Origin: Oscillospiraceae bacterium
GTDB lineage: Bacteria; Bacillota; Clostridia; Oscillospirales; Ruminococcaceae
Assembly: GCA_017528675.1 (NCBI GenBank)
Contig: JAFXOO010000325.1
Span: 1-18,580, forward strand
DNA: 18,580 nt
Direction of reading: 5' to 3'
Shown: positions 1 to 5,656 of the stretch, in pieces
Layout of the letters: every line of letters starts with the position of its first letter
Numbering within the stretch: the stretch's first letter is position 1
Notes under the pieces: model-generated
What the model was told of the DNA's origin: nothing
Database searches by the model: none
What the model saw: only the letters and a program-made list of their open reading frames with translations
Program-made: the position numbers and the translations under genes

Positions 1-1
1 A

Positions 2-595
2 CGTATTTTTGCAGTTTCTGCATTGGGGTGCGTACTGCTCGCCGGTTGCACCATGCCGCAGACGGGCAGCGGGAAAGCCGCAAACCGCATGGCAGGGAGC
101 TTCTGCGCTGAAGTGACTGTGACAAATGCAGATTCGGAAACCAAGGGGGTGCTCACCCGCTTCGGGACGGATGCATGGCGGGTGGCATTTACCGCGCCTG
201 CGGCGCTTTCGGGCGTGCAGCTTGACTTTCTTGACAGCGAGGTGACGGCATCCTACAAGGGACTGGAATTCTCGGTGCCGCAGTCGGCACAGGCAATCCG
301 GACGGAGCTTGCGGAGCTGATGGAGGCTGTGGATGCGCTGGCACCGGAGGAGGCGCTCGAAGGCAGTGTGCAGGACGGTGCCGTGCTCTGCGAGGGAGAG
401 GTCACGAACGGCAGCTATTCCCTTCTGGTGGGAGAGGACGGGACGCCGGTGAACTTCTCGCTGCCGAACTACGGCGTGGTCATTTCGTTTGACTCCTTTG
501 CCGAGCAGAGCGGACTCTCCCCGACTGAGGAAACCACCCTTGAAAAGACGTTCCCGGTGGAGGATACCACGGCGGCTGACGGCTCCGGGGAATGA
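2..595 (+). CDS. Lipoprotein of unknown function, 5' end cut by window edge
   Basis: The frame is open from the first complete codon, and the start lies upstream of the window. What remains begins inside a signal peptide: a hydrophobic run (IFAVSALGCVLLAGC) ending in a lipobox, L-A-G-C, at about bases 32-49, so the mature protein should be lipid-anchored on the outer face of the cytoplasmic membrane. The TTG at 23 is inside the hydrophobic segment and is not a credible start. The mature part is about 180 residues with alternating beta-strand-like segments (for example RVAFTAPAALSGVQLDFLDS and GSYSLLVGEDGTPVNFSLPN). This vaguely resembles LolA-fold lipoproteins of clostridia, but no diagnostic motif is visible, so I assign no function. 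The C-terminus is acidic and Thr/Glu-rich. The gene ends with TGA at 593-595. The first clear plus-strand terminator is at 982-1013. Confidence 0.75.
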   Translation, partial: RIFAVSALGCVLLAGCTMPQTGSGKAANRMAGSFCAEVTVTNADSETKGVLTRFGTDAWRVAFTAPAALSGVQLDFLDSEVTASYKGLEFSVPQSAQAIRTELAELMEAVDALAPEEALEGSVQDGAVLCEGEVTNGSYSLLVGEDGTPVNFSLPNYGVVISFDSFAEQSGLSPTEETTLEKTFPVEDTTAADGSGE

Positions 596-607
596 ACGGG
601 GGCAGGG

Positions 608-747
608 GCGCAATGCCAACAACTTAAGGTATTTGTCGGCTTGTGCCGACTCAGGAGGGGCTGCTCGCCCCTCCTAAACCACCCTCGGCAGGGCGGTGAC
701 CGCCCTGCACCCGCAAATTATGTTCTGCTAAATTGTTAGCATTGGGC
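608..747. repeat. Possible MITE-like element with imperfect inverted ends
   Basis: The left edge (608-626, GCGCAATGCCAACAACTTA) is an imperfect inverted copy of the right edge (729-747, which reads GCCCAATGCTAACAATTTA on the minus strand), with three mismatches in 19 bases. Between them lie three perfect hairpins (635-650, 653-675, 688-708). Inverted ends around a non-coding core fit a small non-autonomous mobile or folding element. No target-site duplication could be assigned, so mobility is inference. Confidence 0.4.
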
Positions 748-786
748 AGGGACGCCCTGCACCAGAAACGGACGTTATCAACAAAC

Positions 787-815
787 AGAGCCCTCCGGTA
801 AAACCGGAGGGCTCT
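787..815. terminator. Terminator-like hairpin, first copy
   Basis: A perfect 13-bp stem (AGAGCCCTCCGGT pairing with ACCGGAGGGCTCT) closes on a three-base AAA loop. On the plus strand no U-run follows. On the minus strand the stem is followed by a T-rich stretch (TGTTTGTTGATAA). This copy may therefore catch transcripts of the cyclophilin operon that pass the 982-1008 hairpin. Confidence 0.6.
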
Positions 816-895
816 CAGTCTGTCAAAAAAGTACTGTTGCAGGGTTCGGGGCGGCAGCCCCGATCAGGGCGCAGGGGCCGAAGGCCCCGCAATAT

Positions 896-922
896 AACCC
901 CTCCCCCAATGGGGGAGGGGTT
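896..922. repeat. Palindromic repeat, CCCCTCCCCC-type
   Basis: A perfect 12-bp inverted repeat (AACCCCTCCCCC, loop AAT, GGGGGAGGGGTT). An almost identical palindrome with loop GAT is at 8947-8973, directly after sbcC. Two copies in one window, both intergenic, indicate a dispersed intergenic repeat family. Confidence 0.7.
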
Positions 923-981
923 GGGGTGGGGGCGCTCACCGGTGCGCCAGCACCAGAAAAAGGACTTTATCGACAAGCTGT

Positions 982-1013
982 GAGCCCTCCGGCAAAACCG
1001 GAGGGCTCTTTTC
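982..1013 (+). terminator. Rho-independent terminator between convergent genes
   Basis: An 11-bp perfect stem (982-992 with 998-1008, GAGCCCTCCGG/CCGGAGGGCTC) and loop CAAAA are followed by TTTTCTT. It ends plus-strand transcripts from the lipoprotein gene. The stem lies just after the stop codon of the minus-strand cyclophilin gene and may also act on that strand, though the minus side lacks a U-run. Confidence 0.8.
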
Positions 1014-1484
1014 TTACTTGATATAAACCCGCTTCATGATCTGCGGTGCAAGCGGCTTGTCGTTTCTGCCGGTCGGGGTGCAGGCGATTTCGTCTACGAC
1101 ATCCATGCCGGATACGACCTTGCCGAAGGCTGCATACTGGCCGTCAAGATAGGCTGCATCGGCATGCATGATGAAGAACTGAGAACCGGCGGAATCCGGA
1201 TCACTTGCACGAGCCATCGAGAGCACGCCTCTGGTGTGCTTGAGGTCGTTCTTGATGCCGTTGGCTGCAAACTCGCCCTTGATGTGCCAGCCGGGACCGC
1301 CGGTACCATTACCGAGCGGACAGCCGCCCTGAATCATAAAGCCAGGAATAATCCGGTGGAAGGTCAGGCCGTCATAAAAGCCCTCCTTCACCAGCTTCTC
1401 AAAGTTTTCGCAGGAGATCGGCGCAATATCAGGGTAAAGCTCGATCTCGATCTGCTTGCCGTTGTCCATTTCAATTACTACCAT
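1014..1484 (-). CDS. Cyclophilin-type peptidyl-prolyl cis-trans isomerase
   Basis: A 156-residue single-domain cyclophilin that speeds cis-trans isomerisation of Xaa-Pro bonds during protein folding. It carries the family signature FHRIIPGFMIQGG at residues 42-54, with the catalytic Arg at 44 and Gln at 52. It also has GSQFFI around residue 100-105 and LDGQYAAFGKV at 113-123. There is no signal peptide or membrane segment, so it should be cytosolic, and the length is normal for small bacterial cyclophilins. I chose the ATG at 1482-1484 because GGAGGT lies seven bases upstream. A frame extending further upstream (to 1580) would run into the preceding gene and adds no conserved residues. It is the last gene of a three-gene operon, with only 16 bases between it and the preceding stop. 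Its link to the two upstream genes is positional only. Confidence 0.95.
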   Translation of the reverse strand: MVVIEMDNGKQIEIELYPDIAPISCENFEKLVKEGFYDGLTFHRIIPGFMIQGGCPLGNGTGGPGWHIKGEFAANGIKNDLKHTRGVLSMARASDPDSAGSQFFIMHADAAYLDGQYAAFGKVVSGMDVVDEIACTPTGRNDKPLAPQIMKRVYIK

Positions 1485-1500
1485 TGGGGTTACCTCCAGA

Positions 1501-2256
1501 TTATGTATTTTGACTGCTGATCTCACGCATATCGAACGTGATTTCGCAGTTTTCATCATCAAAATGTGCTGTAAATGCATCCATCACACGCCCGATCACC
1601 ATGTGGCCTCCGATGTCATCGGCACCCATGAGAATGATGAAAACCTGACGCCCGTATACCGCCGAAATATCACCCCGGCGCAGACATGCCTGTACGATAC
1701 GGGTGAAGTTCATGATGCACTGCGACTCCACCACCGGGCCGCAGTCGCTCGTGAAGGTGAAGATGATAAACTGTGCCTTCTGGTCAAGACGCTCAAGAAG
1801 ACGTATCACAAAGCGGTAGACATTCTCAAAATCATGCTTCGGCACGATGAACGGCTCCTTGCCCTGGTTTGACTCCCGGATGCGGTCAAATGCCGAGAAA
1901 TCCAGATCATCCGGCGAATACACCGGGCTGCCGCACAGCAATTCAAGGCGATTGCGCAGCAGTTTGCCGGCAATCGGAAACACAATGACATCATCTGCCC
2001 CGCACCCTGCCAGAAACTCCTGGTTTTCTGTTGTGCCGTCATAGGTCACCACTGCCAGCGGTATCAGAAGCCGGTGCAGCGCTCGGATCCGATCCGCCAG
2101 CTTGTCTCCGGCAAATTCCTGGACGATCAGGACACAATCACTGTCATCCGGAACTGTACCCGGTTCGGCATATACCACCTGGTAGCCGCTGAGTGCGGAC
2201 AGAGCGGGTTGCAGCCATGGCGCATCTCCGCCGCATACTGTCATTTTTCGGATCAT
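1501..2256 (-). CDS. Pseudo-receiver/pseudo-GGDEF protein
   Basis: A 251-residue cytosolic protein with two degenerate signalling domains. Residues 1-108 look like a response-regulator receiver: beta-strand DCVLIV at 40-45 and the pattern GADDVIVFP at 86-94, which aligns with the usual GADDYIxKP. The phospho-acceptor Asp after strand 3 is replaced by Gln/Glu (46-47), and the conserved Lys before the Pro is Phe (93). Residues about 142-245 look like a GGDEF fold in which the active-site loop YGGDEF has become YGRQVF (201-206). Neither phosphorylation nor cyclic-di-GMP synthesis is expected, so the protein could instead bind a partner or a nucleotide. The domain reading is by eye, and the receiver half is surer than the GGDEF half. 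The ATG at 2254-2256 has AGGAGG upstream. The gene lies 15 bases after the AAA+ ATPase gene and 16 bases before the cyclophilin gene. Confidence 0.75.
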   Translation of the reverse strand: MIRKMTVCGGDAPWLQPALSALSGYQVVYAEPGTVPDDSDCVLIVQEFAGDKLADRIRALHRLLIPLAVVTYDGTTENQEFLAGCGADDVIVFPIAGKLLRNRLELLCGSPVYSPDDLDFSAFDRIRESNQGKEPFIVPKHDFENVYRFVIRLLERLDQKAQFIIFTFTSDCGPVVESQCIMNFTRIVQACLRRGDISAVYGRQVFIILMGADDIGGHMVIGRVMDAFTAHFDDENCEITFDMREISSQNT

Positions 2257-2271
2257 AGTGTGCCTCCTGTG

Positions 2272-3795
2272 TCAATACAGCTCAACTGTCTCCACGTCCT
2301 CCTTCGTGATTGTGACAAGATCCTTGTCGGTGACGGAAATCATCGTCGCAAGACGGTTTGCCTGGTTGGTAAGCGTCTTTTCAAAGAAATTCCGTGCATC
2401 ACGGCCGTTGGCAAAGCCGGGCAGTTCTTCCTTGCGGGCAACTCTGTCCTCGAAGAAGCGGCTCACGATTTCCTTGGCCTCATCGGTCAGCTCAAAGAAG
2501 GACTTGCTGCAAATGCCGTTGAAGATGCCGACCAGCTCCTCTGCCGAATAATCCTCGAACAGAATCTGCTTGTTGAAACGGGAGCGCAGACCGGGGTTGG
2601 AATCGAGGAATGCCTCCATCAGGTCGGTATAGCCTGCCACGATCACCACCAGATCGTTACGGTTGTCCTCCATTGCCTTCAGCAATGTATTGACTGCCTC
2701 CATGCCGAAGTCGTTCGAGCCGGTATTCGCCGTCAGCGCATACGCCTCGTCAATGAACAGCAGGCCGCCCATCGCACTCTCCACGATCTTCTTGGTCTTC
2801 ATGGCGGTCTGGCCGACATAGCCGCTGACCAGTCCCGAACGGTCTACCTCCACAAGATGCCCCTTGCTCAGCACACCGAGCTTCTGGTAGATCTTGCTCA
2901 GAAGGCGGGCGACGGTCGTTTTACCGGTACCGGGGTTGCCGGAGAATACCATGTGCAGCGAGACAGATGCCTGCGGCAGACCACGCTCCTCACGCAGCTT
3001 GTGAACCTTGAGCAGGTTGATGAGGCTGTTCAGGTCTTCCTTCACCTTGCCAAGACCCACAAGTCCGTTGAGATTCGCCAGCAGCTCCTCAAGGTTCTCC
3101 TCCGGCTCTGCGGGGACTTCCGGCGTTGCCTCCGGATCGGGATCCGCTACTGTCTCAAGACGGTCATCGGACGGTGCATCCGGCTTCTTGTCGTCCTTGT
3201 CCGCCTTCGGTGCAGGCGGAACATACGCCGGCGTTTCCATACGGTCCTCTGCATTGTTGGGAACGGGCGGCGCAAACGGATTGATGCGGTCATGCTTCAT
3301 CTTCTTCCAGGTGCGCAGATAGGCGGCACGGTAATTCTTCAGACGGAGCATGAGGGTTGCCATTGCCTTGGTCTGGCGGTCATCGTACTGGCCGTCATGC
3401 GTGATGAATTCCAGACCCAGCTCATCGAGAAAATCCAGCAGCAGCAGCGAGGTACTGCCCTGCGCAGCATCGTTCTGGATATCGGCATTGATGAACACCG
3501 TCAGCAGCGCCAGCACGGTATCGAAGATGGCGTCCGCAGAGATGCGGTGCTCCTCCACAAACCGCACAACATAGTCCTTCGTCAGGGAAAAGCCGAGACA
3601 GTCATTGATGATGTCCACCTCGTAATCCTTGATGTTCCGGTCGCTGTCAGCGATATACAGCATGAATTTCATGATGGCGAACTGCGCATAATCACGCAGC
3701 GGCATATGGGCACCCTTGACCTGAAAGCCCTGTCGCTCATACTGGGTGCTGAGGTTATAAATGTGCTGAAGCACATCATTTCTGGATCTTGCCAA
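2272..3795 (-). CDS. TerB-like domain plus AAA+ ATPase of the CbxX/CfqX family
   Basis: About 507 residues in three parts. Residues ~33-140 are helical and resemble a TerB-like domain (YIADSDRNIKDYEVDII, compare the ADG...E pattern of that family). A Pro/Asp/Glu-rich linker follows (~170-240), then a CbxX/CfqX-type AAA+ domain. The latter has Walker A GNPGTGKTT (286-294), pore-loop region SGYVGQTAMKT, Walker B LLFIDEAY (Asp349, Glu350), arginine finger RSRF and sensor-2 region FANGRDARNF. Family members (CbbX Rubisco activase, SpoVK, EccA) are ring-forming remodelling ATPases; the substrate here is unknown. Starts are TTG. The TTG at 3795 has GGAG nine bases upstream, whereas the in-frame TTG at 3810 has no usable spacing. 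It is the first gene of the operon with the pseudo-GGDEF protein and the cyclophilin, transcribed from 3928-3956. Confidence 0.85.
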   Translation of the reverse strand: MARSRNDVLQHIYNLSTQYERQGFQVKGAHMPLRDYAQFAIMKFMLYIADSDRNIKDYEVDIINDCLGFSLTKDYVVRFVEEHRISADAIFDTVLALLTVFINADIQNDAAQGSTSLLLLDFLDELGLEFITHDGQYDDRQTKAMATLMLRLKNYRAAYLRTWKKMKHDRINPFAPPVPNNAEDRMETPAYVPPAPKADKDDKKPDAPSDDRLETVADPDPEATPEVPAEPEENLEELLANLNGLVGLGKVKEDLNSLINLLKVHKLREERGLPQASVSLHMVFSGNPGTGKTTVARLLSKIYQKLGVLSKGHLVEVDRSGLVSGYVGQTAMKTKKIVESAMGGLLFIDEAYALTANTGSNDFGMEAVNTLLKAMEDNRNDLVVIVAGYTDLMEAFLDSNPGLRSRFNKQILFEDYSAEELVGIFNGICSKSFFELTDEAKEIVSRFFEDRVARKEELPGFANGRDARNFFEKTLTNQANRLATMISVTDKDLVTITKEDVETVELY

Positions 3796-3845
3796 TCGTT
3801 TCAACTCCAATCCTTACGGGATGCGCCCCCTTGCAGGAGGCCTTA

Positions 3846-3916
3846 GGCAATACCGCACAAAGCCCGCCTGACGGCTTGGCGGCGCATCTGCACCACCAGC
3901 TCTGTGCGGTGTTGCC
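3846..3916. repeat. 71-bp palindromic element in the AAA+ gene leader
   Basis: The left arm 3846-3863 (GGCAATACCGCACAAAGC) pairs with the right arm 3899-3916 (GCTCTGTGCGGTGTTGCC) over 18 positions. Two positions are G-U or mismatch depending on strand. An inner stem (CCGCC/GGCGG) lies between the arms. CTTA occurs directly on both sides (3842-3845 and 3917-3920), like a short target duplication. It lies between the promoter and the ribosome binding site of the AAA+ gene, so it is transcribed as a large leader hairpin. Mobility and regulatory effect are inference. Confidence 0.65.
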
Positions 3917-3927
3917 CTTACTCTATC

Positions 3928-3956
3928 ATTATAACAAATTGCTATACAAAAGGCAA
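3928..3956 (-). promoter_or_regulatory. Sigma-A promoter of the AAA+/pseudo-GGDEF/cyclophilin operon
   Basis: On the minus strand TTGCCT (3951-3956) and TATAAT (3928-3933) are separated by exactly 17 bases. The expected transcript start is near 3921, giving a leader of about 125 bases that contains the palindromic element at 3846-3916. Confidence 0.8.
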
Positions 3957-4050
3957 GAGTTTTTTGAAAATCCGTCAAAAAAGATCACGTCCGGACAATG
4001 CCGGATTTTGCCGGATTTGGTAAAAATGACTCTAAACCTGTCCGGAAGCC

Positions 4051-4079
4051 TTGCATTTCTATGCAGAATGTGGTATAAT
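4051..4079 (+). promoter_or_regulatory. Sigma-A promoter of the lipoprotein-sbcDC unit
   Basis: TTGCAT (4051-4056) and TATAAT (4074-4079) have a 17-base spacer. The start codon of the small lipoprotein follows 40 bases after the -10 box. This promoter is back-to-back with the one at 3928-3956, and the 94 bases between the two -35 boxes hold four CCGGA motifs (3991, 4001, 4011, 4042). Confidence 0.85.
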
Positions 4080-4118
4080 GGTTGTATTCTCATTCTGTCC
4101 GGCAAAGGGGGCGCTGCT

Positions 4119-4481
4119 ATGAAACACCGGGTTGCCGTGCTGCTGATGGCGATGATGCTGGTCATGAGCGGATGCGGCGGAGGCAAGGAGACTCCGGACT
4201 CTGATTTCAGGCTGTCCGGAACATATAAAATTGTGAGCTATACGGAGGGCGGACACATTTACTCCATCCAGTCCAGCGGTCTGGAGGGAGTCAGCATCCA
4301 CTTTAACGAGGACGGCACCGGTGTCCTCAACGGAACCAGGGAGAAAACGGCCTTTACCTATACCGAGGACACCATCACCGCCGATTCCGGCTCCGGGGAG
4401 TTCCGGCTCCGGCAGAAGGAGGGGCGCATCTACGTCATCCAGACTGTCAACGGGGTCGATCATACCATGGTGTTCCAGTGA
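4119..4481 (+). CDS. Small secreted lipoprotein, unknown function
   Basis: A 120-residue protein with a classic Gram-positive lipoprotein signal: MKHR, a Met/Leu-rich hydrophobic run, and the lipobox V-M-S-G-C with the lipidated Cys at 19, followed by a Gly-rich spacer. The mature part (about 100 residues) is predicted by eye to be a small beta-rich domain (SGTYKIVSYTEGG, VSIHFNEDGTGVLNG, EFRLRQKEGRIYVIQ). Such patterns are frequent in lipocalin-like clostridial lipoproteins, but I cannot name a family. I chose the ATG at 4119 because it starts the signal peptide and has GGGG a short way upstream. A longer open frame upstream runs through the promoter and is not credible. No terminator separates it from sbcD, 59 bases downstream, so the two are probably co-transcribed. 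Confidence 0.85.
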   Translation: MKHRVAVLLMAMMLVMSGCGGGKETPDSDFRLSGTYKIVSYTEGGHIYSIQSSGLEGVSIHFNEDGTGVLNGTREKTAFTYTEDTITADSGSGEFRLRQKEGRIYVIQTVNGVDHTMVFQ

Positions 4482-4540
4482 GGAGAGGCGCTGTGTGCTG
4501 CCCGGAGGCATCTGTATTTCACCAAAAGGGGGAGATTCTC

Positions 4541-5656
4541 TTGAAGATCATGCATCTTTCGGATCTGCACATCGGCAAGCGGCTCAACGGCTTTTCGCTG
4601 CTTGACGACCAGAGATATATTCTGGAGCAGATGTTACACATTGCCGATGAACGGAAGCCTGACTGCGTTCTGATTGCCGGCGATGTCTATGACAAGCCGG
4701 TGCCGCCTGCGGAGGCGGTGACGGTGCTCGATTCCTTTCTCAGCGAACTGGCGGGCAGACAGATACCTGTGCTGCTCATCAGCGGCAATCACGATTCGGC
4801 TGAGCGCATTGCCTATGGCTGGCGCATGATGCAGAAAAGCGGCATCTATCTCTCCCCTGTCTATGACGGGAAGGTGGAGCCTGTGACGCTGCGGGACGCC
4901 TGCGGGGAGGTGCGCTTTTACCTGCTGCCGTTCCTGCGGCCGGGAGATGTGCGGGTATGCTTCCCGGACACACGCATCAGCGGCTATACGGATGCGATGC
5001 GCACTGCCATTGACGCCATGCAGGTGGATACTTCCGTGCGGAATGTGCTCGTCACGCACCAGTATGTGACCGATGCAGTATGCAGCGGCTCGGAGGAGAT
5101 CGTCGGCACCGTTGAAAGCATCGGCACAGAGCTCTTTGCACCATTTGATTATACGGCGCTCGGCCATCTGCACGCTGCGCAGAATGTCATTCCCGGTGTC
5201 CGGTACTGCGGCACGCCGCTCAAATACGACTTCACAGAAGCAGGCACCCGGAAGACTGTGACGATGGTCACGCTCGGTGAGAAGGGCTCGGCGCCGGAGA
5301 TCGAGGAAATACCGCTTGTGCCGATGCGGGATATGCTGGAGCTGCGGGGGACTTTTGAAAAGCTGATGAAACGGGCACGCTCGGACTGCTTTGTCAGGAT
5401 TGTGCTCACGGATGAGCATGAGGTGCCCGATGCCATCGGCAAGCTGCGGACGCATTTTCCGCATGCCATGATGCTCGATTACGACAACAAGCGTACCAAT
5501 GCAGAGCCCCTGCTCAGCGCTGTCTCGGCACGGCAGAAGGCACCGATGGAGCTGGTCGATGATTTCTATCACGCCTTCAACGGTGAGGGGCTTTCGGACG
5601 AACAGCGGGACATCCTTGCCCCGCTCATCAGGGAAATCTGGGAGGGAGAGCTATGA
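4541..5656 (+). CDS. sbcD: Exonuclease subunit SbcD (Mre11-type)
   Basis: A 371-residue calcineurin-like phosphoesterase, the nuclease subunit of the SbcCD complex that opens hairpin and blocked DNA ends during repair and replication of palindromes. The metal-binding motifs appear in order: DLH (Asp8, His10), GDVYD (47-51, Asp48), SGNHDS (81-86, Asn83, His84), THQY, and GHLH (208-211). The length is typical of the family. I chose the TTG at 4541 because GGGGGAG sits six bases upstream and the resulting N-terminus, (M)KIMHLSDLHIGK, is the standard one. The ATG at 4550 would remove three conserved residues and has poorer spacing. The stop overlaps the sbcC start (ATGA at 5653-5656), which implies translational coupling and equal production of the two subunits. 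Confidence 0.95.
   Translation: MKIMHLSDLHIGKRLNGFSLLDDQRYILEQMLHIADERKPDCVLIAGDVYDKPVPPAEAVTVLDSFLSELAGRQIPVLLISGNHDSAERIAYGWRMMQKSGIYLSPVYDGKVEPVTLRDACGEVRFYLLPFLRPGDVRVCFPDTRISGYTDAMRTAIDAMQVDTSVRNVLVTHQYVTDAVCSGSEEIVGTVESIGTELFAPFDYTALGHLHAAQNVIPGVRYCGTPLKYDFTEAGTRKTVTMVTLGEKGSAPEIEEIPLVPMRDMLELRGTFEKLMKRARSDCFVRIVLTDEHEVPDAIGKLRTHFPHAMMLDYDNKRTNAEPLLSAVSARQKAPMELVDDFYHAFNGEGLSDEQRDILAPLIREIWEGEL

Larger units (their letters stand above)
759..1009. repeat. Duplicated terminator cassette (759-815 and 950-1009)
   Basis: Both copies start with GCACCAGAAA, continue with related sequence (GGACGTTATCAACAA versus GGACTTTATCGACAA), and end in the same GAGCCCTCCGG...CCGGAGGGCTCT stem. They differ by scattered substitutions and small insertions, so the duplication is not recent. 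The segment between the copies holds GC-rich hairpins at 847-862, 874-888 and 896-922. Confidence 0.6.
596..1013. other. Gene-free interval dense in inverted repeats
   Basis: No coding region with a ribosome binding site is visible here. Instead there are at least ten short inverted repeats in a row: 635-650, 653-675, 688-708, 746-760, 787-815, 847-862, 874-888, 896-922, 931-948 and 982-1008. Two of them are terminator-like and one (896-922) recurs elsewhere in the window at 8947-8973. The lipoprotein gene on the left and the cyclophilin gene on the right converge on this interval. It therefore serves as a shared termination zone and has probably collected repeat elements. Confidence 0.8.

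Noticed and set aside
1485..1580. Longer N-terminus for the cyclophilin (start at 1580)
   Set aside because: It would overlap the end of the preceding gene and adds residues unlike the family. The GGAGGT seven bases before the ATG at 1484 settles the start.
2074..3846. A long plus-strand open frame opposite the AAA+ ATPase and its neighbour
   Set aside because: The minus-strand frames carry Walker A, Walker B and arginine-finger motifs plus proper ribosome binding sites. The plus frame is a low-information antisense shadow running across two genes.
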